This document shows positions 43,966-52,549 of a DNA stretch of 64,000 nucleotides, piece after piece. The stretch's first letter is position 1. Every line of letters starts with the position of its first letter. Made by a program: the position numbers and the translations under genes. The notes beneath the pieces were generated by a model. The model was not told the DNA's origin and made no database searches. It saw nothing but the letters and a program-made list of their open reading frames with translations. The stretch is from Stutzerimonas stutzeri. Lineage in GTDB: Bacteria; Pseudomonadota; Gammaproteobacteria; Pseudomonadales; Pseudomonadaceae. The stretch lies in the NCBI RefSeq assembly GCF_019090095.1, contig NZ_JAGQFP010000002.1:1798001-1862000 (forward strand), given 5' to 3'.

Positions 43966-44880
43966 TCAGGCGCAGCGTGGTAGCTGCTGCTTGGTTTTCG
44001 CCAGGTTCAGGTTGAGGCGCTTGAGCAGCTGTTCGGCGTCCTCGTCGAAGGCCATCACGGTGCCGGTGCTGGCCTTTAGGTGCACGCGCTCGCCGTGCTG
44101 GGCCGTTCGGTGCGCCAGGCTGGCCACGGCCTGTTGCAATTCCGCGGCAATCAAGCGGGCCTGGGTCTCGCCGGTGTTCGGCAGTACGGCGACGAAGCGA
44201 TCCCCGGCCAGGCGGCAGAGCAGGTCCTGACGGCGCAGGTTGAGCAGCAGCAACTGCGCGATAGCCTGCAGGACGGCATCCCCCTCGGCCTGGCCGTAGC
44301 GCTGATTAATGGTGTTGAAATCGTCCAGGTCCACGACCACCAGCGACAGCGGCTGCTGTTCAGCCTGGGCGTGACCGAGCGCCAGCTGCACCTGCTGGCG
44401 CAGGTATTCCGCGGCGCCCAGCGGGGTGAGCTTGTCGAACAGGCGGTGCTCGCGGAAGCCCTTCTCGCGTTTGCTCATCTGCTGGCTGATGGCGCGCTGT
44501 TCCTGGTTGAGGTGGTAGATGCCGAGGGTCAGCAGCAAGAGGCCGATGGGCATCGGCGCGGTCTCCAGCCAGTTGTCCCAGACCGCCAGTTCCGGCAGCT
44601 GGATGAACTCGTCCAGGGTATCCATCCACCAGGAGAAGAAGACGCAGGCCAGGCCCAAGGCCAGCAGCCGGGTTACGCGACCGGCCGGGCGGCTGTGCAG
44701 CAGCATGATCAGCCAGGCCAGCGCGAGCACGGCTGAGCCGCCTTCGCCGGCCACGTCCGTCCAGTTGATCTCGGCCCAGGGCTTGATCTGGCCGGTCGCC
44801 AGATAGACCTGCAGGCCGAGGTTGGCGACGAAGGCGAGGCCGAGCAGGGTAAGGGTGTGGAGCTTGAGCAGGGATTTCAT
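43966..44880 (-). CDS. Membrane protein with degenerate GGDEF domain
   Basis: The 304-residue protein has about four membrane segments in its first 125 residues, then a GGDEF domain from about 150 to 300 (LFDKLTPLGAAEYL, VVVDLDDFNTINQRYGQAEGD). The signature GGDEF reads AGDRF (in CRLAGDRFVAVLP), so the catalytic loop lacks the first Gly and the Glu. That usually removes diguanylate cyclase activity, although such proteins can act as c-di-GMP or GTP receptors. No EAL domain is present. It lies upstream of the AraC regulator gene and may share its transcript. Confidence 0.85.
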   Translation of the reverse strand: MKSLLKLHTLTLLGLAFVANLGLQVYLATGQIKPWAEINWTDVAGEGGSAVLALAWLIMLLHSRPAGRVTRLLALGLACVFFSWWMDTLDEFIQLPELAVWDNWLETAPMPIGLLLLTLGIYHLNQEQRAISQQMSKREKGFREHRLFDKLTPLGAAEYLRQQVQLALGHAQAEQQPLSLVVVDLDDFNTINQRYGQAEGDAVLQAIAQLLLLNLRRQDLLCRLAGDRFVAVLPNTGETQARLIAAELQQAVASLAHRTAQHGERVHLKASTGTVMAFDEDAEQLLKRLNLNLAKTKQQLPRCA

Positions 44881-45057
44881 CGGGTCTCCGTGGCGAGGCG
44901 CGCGCCAGTGTGTGAGGGCACGGAAACAGATGAATGTGACGGTTGGATGAATGGGGTGGGGGTTGAATTGGCTCAGGTATTTTTAGGGCTAGGTTTAAAA
45001 GGCGCCGCTGCTTAGGTTCAGCGTTAGGCTTATTGGTGAGTGGGCTGAGAGCTTGGT

Positions 45058-45665
45058 TTCGCCCTGCTGGGCGAGTCCCTTTTGGCAGCCGCCCCAAAAG
45101 GAACCAAAAGGTCTTGCCCCTGCATCCGGGTCTCGCTTCGCTCGACTTCCCTCACTCCATCGCTGCTCCGAGGGTCGCCGCGCAAGGGCCATCCATGGCC
45201 CTTCACGGCTCTCGCGGCATCCATGCCGCTCGCCCCCCCTACGCAGCGATTCCATTCGGCCTTCTGATGGGGCGTCCGGCGGTGTCTGATGGTTCGCTTG
45301 TCAGCAAAGAAGCAAAGCACCCCGCGTCTCGTAGGATGGGTGCAACCCATCAAGCTTTTGCGATGGGCTTCGCCCATCCTACGTTGTGAATCCCACCCAA
45401 CAATGCCGAGGCTTTTGGTCTCTACAGACCAACAGACGACACCGAATGCCCCATCAGAAGGGTGAGCGGAATCGTTGCGTAAGGGGTTGAGCCGCATGGA
45501 TGCGGCGAGAGGCTTAAAGGGCCAGGGATGGCCCTTGTAAGCCGACCCCTGAAGCAACGATGGAGCGAACGAACCCGAAGCGAAGCGCAGGGCCGGATGC
45601 AGGGGCAAGCGTTTTTGCTTACTTTTTCCGCGTCTGGAAAAAGTGAGTCGCCCAGCAGGGCGAAA
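45058..45665. repeat. Large imperfect inverted repeat (two ~240-bp arms)
   Basis: The left arm is about 45058-45300 and the right arm about 45425-45665. The right arm reversed matches the left through TTTCGCCCTGCTGGGCGA, GCCCCTGCATCC, AAGGGCCATCC, GCATCCATGC and CTTCTGATGGGGC at constant spacing, roughly 75% by eye. Short frames cover it on both strands but make no recognisable protein. Similar text is common between genes in Pseudomonas genomes, so it is probably a dispersed element with terminal inverted arms. The rest of 44881-45899 has no gene. Confidence 0.75.
45330..45383. repeat. Nested hairpin at the centre of the inverted repeat
   Basis: CGTAGGATGGG (from 45330) pairs with CCCATCCTACG (to 45383). 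Each half also folds on itself (GATGGGTGCAACCCATC and GATGGGCTTCGCCCATC), so a cruciform-like shape can form. GTAGGATGGG palindromes are a separate, common repeat family in Pseudomonas. Confidence 0.65.
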
Positions 45666-45815
45666 CCAGCGTCCAGAACCGCGCGAAAACGAGCAGCGGC
45701 ACGAACCGCTACCTCACATAGACCCCACCCAGCGGCCACCAAACCAGGTCAAATCAGCTCAATTCCCACCCCAAACTCCCCCAATAAGCCCCCGCTGGCG
45801 CCCCAGCATCACCCG

Positions 45816-45833
45816 CTGTCACAGAACCGCCAT
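45816..45833 (+). promoter_or_regulatory. Pho-box-like site upstream of the phytase/PhoX operon
   Basis: CTGTCAC-AGAA-CCGCCAT matches the PhoB consensus CTGTCAT-N4-CTGTCAT at 11 of 14 positions. A weak -10 candidate TACCGT lies at 45844-45849, ten bases beyond the box, where a PhoB-dependent promoter would have it. The TonB-dependent receptor ATG is at 45900. Single sites like this can occur by chance, but the operon behind it is a phosphate-scavenging one. Confidence 0.55.
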
Positions 45834-45899
45834 ATCCCAACCCTACCGTCCGCTCCAGTTCCGGGATGGACCCGGTAATCAGCGTTCGGGGGATTGTTC

Positions 45900-48380
45900 A
45901 TGAGCACACACCGCAGCGGCATCCGCCATGCAGGGTTCCGCATCAGCCTGCTGGCCCTGGCCGTCAGCGCCGGTTCGGCCTGGGCCGAGGAGCCGCTTGT
46001 CATGGAACACGTCGAAGTGATCGGCCAGGCCGTCAGCATCGACGAAGCATTGAAGGAACAACGCAACTCCGACAGCGTGAAGAGCGTGGTCCACGCCGAC
46101 GGCATCGGCCAACTGCCGGACGACAACGCCGCCGAAGCCTTGCAGCGCATCCCCGGCCTTTCGGTCGAGCGCGACCAGGGTGAAGGCCGCTTCGTCAGCG
46201 TGCGCGGCATCGCGCCGGACCTGAACAGCGTCACCATCAACGGAACCCTGGTGCCCTCGCCGGAAAGCGGTCGTCGCGCCGTGGCGTTGGACGTGCTGCC
46301 CTCGGAGCTGGTGCAGTCGCTCTCGGTGGTCAAGACGCTGACCCCGGACATGGACGCCAACTCCCTCGGCGGCACCATCGAGGTGGAAAGCCTGTCGGCG
46401 TTCGACCATGACGGGCTGTTCTACAGCCTCAGCACCGAAGGCAGCTACGACGAGAACGTCGGCAAGACCAGCCCCAAGTTTTCGGGCGCCATCAGTAACC
46501 GCTTCAGCCTGGGTGATGGCGTGGACAACTTCGGTGTCGCCGCTGCTCTGAGCTGGCAGGAGCGCGACTTCGGCTCCGACAACGTGGAAACCGGCGGCAA
46601 GTGGGATTTCGAAGACGGCGCCCGGCTCGAGGAGTTCGAGCAGCGTGACTACGAGATCACCCGCGAACGCGCCGGGGTTGGCCTGAACTTCGACTACCAA
46701 CCGGACGACGTCAGCAGTTACTACCTGCGCACCCTCTACAGCCGCTTCAAGGACAGCGAAACCCGCAACGCCGCCGGGGTCGAGTTCGAGGACGCGCAAC
46801 TGGCCGGCGAGCTGGGCGATGCCGAGGGCTGGCGAGAGGTCAAATCGCGTGAGGAAACCCAGACCATCCAGTCCTACGTGTTCGGTGGCGAGCGGATGAT
46901 GGGCCTCTGGACGCTGAGCGGGCAGGTCGGCTACAGCGAGGCGCGCGAGCGCAACCCGGGCGGCATCTCCGGCGCGACCTTCGAGGGCGACTTCGCTGAC
47001 GTCGGCTTTACCAGCACCACCAAACCGCGGCTGAACGTCGATCCGTCCTTCTACGATCCGGCCAGCTTCGAGCTGGACGAGGTGGAGTGGGAAGAGAGCG
47101 ATGCCCGCGACAAGGAAAAGAATATCCGCCTGGATCTGGCCCGCGAGTACGACATCCAGGGCTATGCCTCCCAGTTCAAGTTCGGCGGCAAACTCAGCCG
47201 CCGCGACAAGACCAACGACGTCGACGTCTGGGCTTACGATGACTTCGATGATCTGACCCTGGCCGACTACCAGCACGGCACCGTCGACTACGGTCTCGGC
47301 CGTTTCGGACCCGGCATCAGTGCCGGCGCCCTTGAAGACCTCATCGGCGGCCTGGACGCGAGCGCGTTCCGGGACGAAGAAGAGTCGCGCATCGGTGACT
47401 TCGACATGAGCGAAGACATAAACGCCGCCTACTTCATGAACACCCTGGACCTGGACAAGTGGCGCATCATCGCCGGCCTGCGCTACGAGGGCACCGAGTT
47501 CAGTGCCAAGGGCACCGGCATCCGCGAAGGCGAGTTCGAATCCATCTCCAGCGATAACCGCTACGACCATTGGCTGCCCGGCCTGCATGTGCGCTACCAG
47601 CTGACCGACGACACCCAGCTGCGCGCCGCCTGGACCAATACGGTGGTGCGGCCCACCTTCGAGCAGTTGGCGCCAGGCTTCGTCATCGATGGCGACGAAG
47701 CGGAGTTCGGCAATCCCGACCTCAAGCCGCTGGAGTCGATGAACTACGACCTCGGCATCGAGCACTACATGGGCCGCGCCGGCGCGGTGTCGGCGTACCT
47801 GTTCTACAAGGACATCGACAACTTCATCTACAACACCGACGTGGCCGGCACCGGCCAGTGGGCTGACTTCGACCAGGCGCTGAGCTACGAGAACGGCAGC
47901 AGTGCCAAGCTCTACGGTGTCGAGCTGTCCTACTCGCAAAAGCTCGACTGGCTGCCGGCGCCCTGGAACGGCGTATTGCTCGGTGCCAACGCCACCTTCA
48001 GCAAGTCCGACGCGGATATCGAGGGGCAGGGCAGCCGTCGCAGCATCGACCTGCCGAACCATTCCGACACCGTCGGCAACCTGATGGTCGGCTGGGAAAA
48101 CGACGTCTTCAACATGCGGCTGGCAGCCAACTACAAGTCCGAATACCTGGCGGAAGTGGCCGGCATCGACGACGAGGCCCACGACCTCTACGCCGACGAG
48201 CAGCTGTTTCTCGACTTCAAGGCCGGCTACTTCATTACGCCGAACCTGCAGCTGACGGTCGAGGCGCTGAACCTCACCGACGAGTCCTACTTCGTCTACA
48301 CCGGGCGCAGCCATTACAACGCCCAGTACGAGGAATACGGCCCGACCTACAAGCTCGGCCTGACCCTGACGCACTTCTGA
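45900..48380 (+). CDS. TonB-dependent outer-membrane receptor (TIGR01782-like)
   Basis: The 826-residue receptor has a signal peptide (SAGSAWAEEP, about residue 28), a plug domain (VEVIGQAVSIDEAL..NSDSVKSVV, ALQRIPGLSVERDQGEGRFVSVRG) and a long barrel ending in a terminal Phe (KLGLTLTHF). The plug wording is that of the Caulobacter-type TonB receptors for organic substrates rather than siderophores. It begins an operon with phytase, its own TolQ/R/TonB set and PhoX, so inositol phosphates or other phosphate esters are likely ligands. ATG 45900 is chosen over TTG at 45894. A Pho-box-like site lies 67 bases upstream. Confidence 0.9.
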   Translation: MSTHRSGIRHAGFRISLLALAVSAGSAWAEEPLVMEHVEVIGQAVSIDEALKEQRNSDSVKSVVHADGIGQLPDDNAAEALQRIPGLSVERDQGEGRFVSVRGIAPDLNSVTINGTLVPSPESGRRAVALDVLPSELVQSLSVVKTLTPDMDANSLGGTIEVESLSAFDHDGLFYSLSTEGSYDENVGKTSPKFSGAISNRFSLGDGVDNFGVAAALSWQERDFGSDNVETGGKWDFEDGARLEEFEQRDYEITRERAGVGLNFDYQPDDVSSYYLRTLYSRFKDSETRNAAGVEFEDAQLAGELGDAEGWREVKSREETQTIQSYVFGGERMMGLWTLSGQVGYSEARERNPGGISGATFEGDFADVGFTSTTKPRLNVDPSFYDPASFELDEVEWEESDARDKEKNIRLDLAREYDIQGYASQFKFGGKLSRRDKTNDVDVWAYDDFDDLTLADYQHGTVDYGLGRFGPGISAGALEDLIGGLDASAFRDEEESRIGDFDMSEDINAAYFMNTLDLDKWRIIAGLRYEGTEFSAKGTGIREGEFESISSDNRYDHWLPGLHVRYQLTDDTQLRAAWTNTVVRPTFEQLAPGFVIDGDEAEFGNPDLKPLESMNYDLGIEHYMGRAGAVSAYLFYKDIDNFIYNTDVAGTGQWADFDQALSYENGSSAKLYGVELSYSQKLDWLPAPWNGVLLGANATFSKSDADIEGQGSRRSIDLPNHSDTVGNLMVGWENDVFNMRLAANYKSEYLAEVAGIDDEAHDLYADEQLFLDFKAGYFITPNLQLTVEALNLTDESYFVYTGRSHYNAQYEEYGPTYKLGLTLTHF

Positions 48381-48472
48381 ATCCGACCCTTACCGACACT
48401 TTTTCGCCGCCCCGACGCCGTTCCGTCCCCCTTCGGACCGGCGCCGGTCAGCGGCTGCTGAATGGAAAAACC

Positions 48473-50401
48473 ATGGACGTAACTTCGTTTAAACCCCTCT
48501 GGCTGAGCCTTTGCGTTGCCCTGGCGGCCTGTCAGTCCGGAGCCGGTCAGCCATCGGCCGACCGGGCCACCCCGCACCTGCGTATAGCGAGCGCCACGCC
48601 CGTGGACGCTGAAAGCGCCCAGCTGATCGGTACCGACAAGTTCTGGCCCGGCGCTTCGCAGCTGCTGGTTCGCCCGGATTCGCGCGGCGTGGAGTTGCTG
48701 GACGTGCAGGGTGCGCGACTCAGTGGCGTCGAAGGCCGCTTCGAGGGCCTGGATCACCGCGTCAGCAAGGACGGTCTGCTGGTCGCCACCCTCGATCGCA
48801 AGCGTCAGCAGGCCGTGCTGCTCGGGCTCGATCGCCAGCATCGGTGGAGCCAGCCGCTATACGTGCCGAAGACCCGCTTCGCCATCGAAGGGCTGTGTCT
48901 GTATCGCGACGCCGGGCGCAATGGCTACCTGTTCCTGGTCGGTGAAGAAGGCATCGGCGAGCAGTGGCTGGTGGCGGCGGGGCAGCGGTTACTGGCGACG
49001 CCAAAGCGCGTACGGGGCCTGAGCCTGCCACCGGAAAGCAGCTACTGCCAGGTCGACGACCGGACCGGCGAGCTAGTGGTGAACGAGGAAAACGTCGGCT
49101 TCTGGCGTTATGCCGCCGACGCCGAAGCGCCGTTGCTGCGCCAGCCCGTGGACATCGTGCAGCCGTTCGGCGGCATCGCCGAAGCCGCTGCCGGCATGGC
49201 GCTGGTCCCGGGTGGCATGTTGGCGCTGGACCCGGAGGCGGGTGCATTGAACCTGTACGGGCGTGACGGCGATGCCTGGCGTAATCATGCGGTGATTCCG
49301 CTGGAGGGGTTCGACGAGCCGGAACAGATCAGCGCGCGACTGGGCGAGCAGGGGCTCGACCTGCTGCTGACCGACGAACGCGGGGCGCATCTCGCGCGCC
49401 TGGACTGGCAACCAGAAGCGCCGGCCGCGACGCCGGTGATTCCGATGCTGCCGGCGATGGTGCAGACCGATCCGGTGCCGCACCTGGGGGATGCGGCGGA
49501 TGATCCGGCGATCTGGGTCAACGCGGCGGACCCGTCCAACAGCCGAGTGCTCGGCACCGACAAGAAAGGCGGGCTGGCGGTTTACGACCTGTCGGGCAAG
49601 CAGCTGCAGTACCTGCCGGTGGGGCGGTTGAACAACGTCGATGTGCGCACCGGCTTTGCCCTTGGTGGCAAGCGGGTCGATCTGGCGGTGGCGAGCAATC
49701 GCGATCACAACAGCCTGCACCTGTTCGCCATCGAGCCGCGCAGCGGCCAGGTCAGCGGCATCGGTGAGATCGACACGCCGTTCCGTGAGATCTACGGCCT
49801 GTGCCTGTTCAAGGATCCTCAGGGCGCGATCCATGCCATTGCCAACGACAAGGACGGCACCTTCCTGCGGTACCGCCTCGACGGTTCGAGCGGTTTGCCG
49901 CGCGGTGAGCAGGTGCGCGAATTCAAGCTGAGCAGCCAGCCCGAAGGCTGCGTCGCCGATGACCGCAACCAGCGCCTGTTCGTGGGCGAGGAAGACGCGG
50001 CGGTGTGGACGCTGGATCTGCGCCGCGACGCGGCGGCGCTGGAAAAGGTCATCGATGTGGGCGGCCCGCTGCACGCCGACGTGGAAGGCATGGCCATCTA
50101 CAGCGGTACGGCCGGCGATTACCTGGTGGTGTCCAGCCAGGGGAACGACAGCTACCTGGTGCTCGAAGCGCACGCGCCCTATGCCGTGCGCGGCGCCTTC
50201 CGCGTCGGCCTGAATGCCGAGCGGGGCATCGACGGCGCTTCTGAAACCGATGGCCTGGAAGTCACCTCGGCCAACCTCGGCGGCATCTGGAGTCGCGGCA
50301 TGCTGGTGGTGCAAGACGGCCGCAAGCGCATGCCCGAGGGCGCGCAGAACTACAAGTACGTGCCGTGGACGGCGATCGCCGAAGCGCTGGGGCTGGACTG
50401 A
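48473..50401 (+). CDS. Two-domain beta-propeller phytase lipoprotein
   Basis: The 642-residue protein has a lipoprotein signal (VALAAC, Cys20) and two beta-propeller regions. The C-terminal one (about residues 325-640) carries the phytase signature DDPAIWV and GTDKKGGLAVYDLSGK with the acidic calcium ligands (ASNRDHNSLHLF, EGCVADD, VGEEDAAVW). The N-terminal one (about 30-320) has only weak equivalents (LVGEEGIGEQW, VVNEENVGFW) and looks degenerate. Such phytases release phosphate from calcium phytate; dual-domain forms in marine bacteria use the first domain to handle lower esters. It is 92 bases after the receptor gene. Confidence 0.9.
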   Translation: MDVTSFKPLWLSLCVALAACQSGAGQPSADRATPHLRIASATPVDAESAQLIGTDKFWPGASQLLVRPDSRGVELLDVQGARLSGVEGRFEGLDHRVSKDGLLVATLDRKRQQAVLLGLDRQHRWSQPLYVPKTRFAIEGLCLYRDAGRNGYLFLVGEEGIGEQWLVAAGQRLLATPKRVRGLSLPPESSYCQVDDRTGELVVNEENVGFWRYAADAEAPLLRQPVDIVQPFGGIAEAAAGMALVPGGMLALDPEAGALNLYGRDGDAWRNHAVIPLEGFDEPEQISARLGEQGLDLLLTDERGAHLARLDWQPEAPAATPVIPMLPAMVQTDPVPHLGDAADDPAIWVNAADPSNSRVLGTDKKGGLAVYDLSGKQLQYLPVGRLNNVDVRTGFALGGKRVDLAVASNRDHNSLHLFAIEPRSGQVSGIGEIDTPFREIYGLCLFKDPQGAIHAIANDKDGTFLRYRLDGSSGLPRGEQVREFKLSSQPEGCVADDRNQRLFVGEEDAAVWTLDLRRDAAALEKVIDVGGPLHADVEGMAIYSGTAGDYLVVSSQGNDSYLVLEAHAPYAVRGAFRVGLNAERGIDGASETDGLEVTSANLGGIWSRGMLVVQDGRKRMPEGAQNYKYVPWTAIAEALGLD

Positions 50402-50501
50402 CCCTGGCGTGAGCCTGTCGGGTTACGCCGCGCTGTCATCGAAACGTAACCCCAATGCAATCCAATGAGCGCCGTTGCATGGGACGGCCGGAGGAATACA
50501 G

Positions 50502-51209
50502 ATGCAAAGCGAACACATGTCGGTCTTGGGCCTGATCAGCGAAGCCAGCCTGGTGGTGCAGCTGGTGATGGCGACCCTGGTGTTGGCGTCCGTCGCCAGC
50601 TGGTACCTGATCATCCAACGCGGCGCCGCGCTGCGCCGCAGCGAACGGCTGCTGAAGAGCTTCCTGCAGCGCTTTCGCAGTGGCGGCGAACTGACCCAGC
50701 TCTATCGCGAGGGCAATGAGCAGTCGCTTCCCCGCGAAGCGGCGTTGCAGCGCATTTTTCTTGCCGGCTATCAGGAATTCAGCCAGTTGCAGCGCCAGCC
50801 GGGTATCGCCCCCGAAGCCGTGATCGAAGGCGTCGAGCGGAGTCTGTACGTGGCCATCGCCGAGCAGGAAGAGCGGCTCGAAAGCGGCCTGCAGTTCCTC
50901 GCCACGGTCGGCTCGGTCAGCCCCTACATCGGCCTGTTCGGCACCGTCTGGGGGATCATGAATTCCTTCCTCGGGCTGTCCATGGTGCAGCAGGCAACCC
51001 TCTCCACCGTCGCGCCGGGCATCGCCGAAGCGTTGATCGCCACGGCCATCGGCCTGTTTGCCGCGATACCGGCGGTGATGGCCTACAACCGCTTCTCCGC
51101 CCGCGGCCAGACGCTCAGCGCGCGCTACTACAGCTTCGCCAACGAACTGCAGGCGCGTTTGCATCGCCGCCTGCATGCCGGGTCGCCGAGCATCGCCGCA
51201 GCCGCCTGA
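50502..51209 (+). CDS. ExbB/TolQ-like proton channel protein
   Basis: The 235-residue protein has three membrane segments (about 20-42, 140-165, 175-200) and the MotA/TolQ/ExbB signature LATVGSVSPYIGLFGTVWGIMN. Its N-terminus MSVLGLISEASLVVQLVM resembles TolQ more than ExbB. With the TolR-like gene 13 bases on and a TonB gene behind it, it probably energises this cluster's own receptor. ATG 50502 follows GGAGGAA; the frame upstream is ignored. The normal tol-pal genes are not in the window. Confidence 0.9.
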   Translation: MQSEHMSVLGLISEASLVVQLVMATLVLASVASWYLIIQRGAALRRSERLLKSFLQRFRSGGELTQLYREGNEQSLPREAALQRIFLAGYQEFSQLQRQPGIAPEAVIEGVERSLYVAIAEQEERLESGLQFLATVGSVSPYIGLFGTVWGIMNSFLGLSMVQQATLSTVAPGIAEALIATAIGLFAAIPAVMAYNRFSARGQTLSARYYSFANELQARLHRRLHAGSPSIAAAA

Positions 51210-51222
51210 AGGGAGCCTCGCC

Positions 51223-51684
51223 ATGCTGGTCAAACCGCAGCGCAAACATGGCCCCAAGGCCGAAATGAACGTGGTGCCCTACATCGACGTGATGCTGGTG
51301 CTGCTGGTGATCTTCATGGTCACCGCGCCGATGCTGGTGCAGGGCGTGAAGATCGAGCTGCCCAAGGTCGCCGCCGAGGCGATGCCCACCGAGAACGAGC
51401 GGCAGATCCTCACGCTCTCGGTCAAGGCCGATGGCGGCTTCTACTGGAACCTGGGCAGCGAGCTGAACGCCGAGGACCAGACCGACAGCGCCATCGACCT
51501 CGAAGAGATGCGCGAGAAAGTCGCGGCGATCATCGCCGAGCGCGGCGACACCCAGGTCTACGTGCGCGCCGATGAAGCGGCGGACTACGGCCGCGTGGTG
51601 GCCGGCATCGCCGAGCTGCAACGTGGCGGGGTAGTCAATCTCGGCCTGATCACCGAGGCGCCGGCCGGGCAGCCCGCACCATGA
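51223..51684 (+). CDS. ExbD/TolR-like biopolymer transport protein
   Basis: The 153-residue protein has a short N-terminus, one membrane helix with the essential Asp in NVVPYIDVMLVLLVIFMV (Asp about residue 24), and a periplasmic domain from about residue 45 to the end (VYVRADEAADYGRVVAGI). The PYIDVMLVLLVIFM wording matches TolR. It overlaps the TonB-like gene by 4 bases (ATGA). ATG 51223 follows GAAGGGAGCC. It should form a complex with the preceding protein and convert the proton gradient into force on the TonB-like partner. Confidence 0.9.
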   Translation: MLVKPQRKHGPKAEMNVVPYIDVMLVLLVIFMVTAPMLVQGVKIELPKVAAEAMPTENERQILTLSVKADGGFYWNLGSELNAEDQTDSAIDLEEMREKVAAIIAERGDTQVYVRADEAADYGRVVAGIAELQRGGVVNLGLITEAPAGQPAP

Positions 51685-52514
51685 GCAGCTTGAGCATGCC
51701 CCTGCCCAACAGCCTTCCCGAGGTTCGACCGCAATGGCGCAGCCATGCCGGCGCGGCGGCAGCGACCTTCGCGCTGCATGCCGCGGTGATCGGCCTGCTG
51801 CTGCACGGCTGGACGCCCGAGCTGACGCCACCCAGCGCGACCCAGGTGCTCAAGACCCAGCTGGTCAGCCTGCCCACGCCGCAGCCGATACTCGAGGTGC
51901 CCGTCGAACCGGAGCCGGTGCCCGAGCCGGTCGAGGCGGCCATCGAGCCGGTCCTCGAGGAACCGCAGGTGGATCCGCGAATCGAACAGCATCGGCTCGA
52001 ACAGGCCGAGCTGGCGTACAAGCGAGCCGAGCAGAAGAAGCAGGAAGAGGCGGCGCGCCGGGAACAGCAACGTCTACGCGACGAGCAGCGCGAGCAACAA
52101 CGCCAGCGTGAGCGGCAGGAACGGCTCGAAGCCGAGCGTCGCGAGCAGCTGGCGCGCGAGGCGCAGCAGCGCGAACAGGCGGCTCGGGCCGAAGCAGCTG
52201 CCGCCGCCGAACGCGCGCGACAGGCCGAGGCCGCCGCGGCTGCCAGCCGCCAGTACCTGCCGATCGCCAAGGACGCGCCGGACTATCCGCAGCGTGCGCT
52301 GGACAAGGGCATCGAAGGCACCTGCACGGTGAGTTACTCGGTCAACCCGCAGGGGCGGATCGAAAACCCCAAGGCCCTGGAGGATTGCCATCCGCTGTTC
52401 ATCCGGCCATCGCTGACGGCTGCGAAAAGCTTTCGCTATCAGCCGCGGATCGTCGACGGCCGCGCCGTGACCGTTCCCGAAGTGAAGAACACCTTTCATT
52501 ACCGCATCCAGTGA
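51681..52514 (+). CDS. TonB-like energy transducer with TolA-like coiled coil
   Basis: The 277-residue protein has an N-terminal membrane anchor (about 22-43), a proline/glutamate stretch (EVPVEPEPVPEPVEAAIEP), a long charged Arg/Glu/Gln/Ala coiled coil (about 105-195) like that of TolA, and a C-terminal TonB domain (about 200-277) with YPQRALDKGIEGTCTVSYSV and SFRYQPRIVDGR. The plan mixes TonB and TolA features. It is translationally coupled to the TolR-like gene. It should span the periplasm to contact the receptor of the same operon. Confidence 0.88.
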   Translation: MSSLSMPLPNSLPEVRPQWRSHAGAAAATFALHAAVIGLLLHGWTPELTPPSATQVLKTQLVSLPTPQPILEVPVEPEPVPEPVEAAIEPVLEEPQVDPRIEQHRLEQAELAYKRAEQKKQEEAARREQQRLRDEQREQQRQRERQERLEAERREQLAREAQQREQAARAEAAAAAERARQAEAAAAASRQYLPIAKDAPDYPQRALDKGIEGTCTVSYSVNPQGRIENPKALEDCHPLFIRPSLTAAKSFRYQPRIVDGRAVTVPEVKNTFHYRIQ

Positions 52515-52549
52515 TGCGCAGCAGACCCATTTGCCAGACGAGCCATCGA

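Noticed and set aside
45879..48374. An 831-codon open frame antisense to the TonB-dependent receptor
   Set aside because: High-GC coding DNA often leaves the opposite strand open. This frame has no recognised domain, while the sense frame is a full receptor with a signal peptide.
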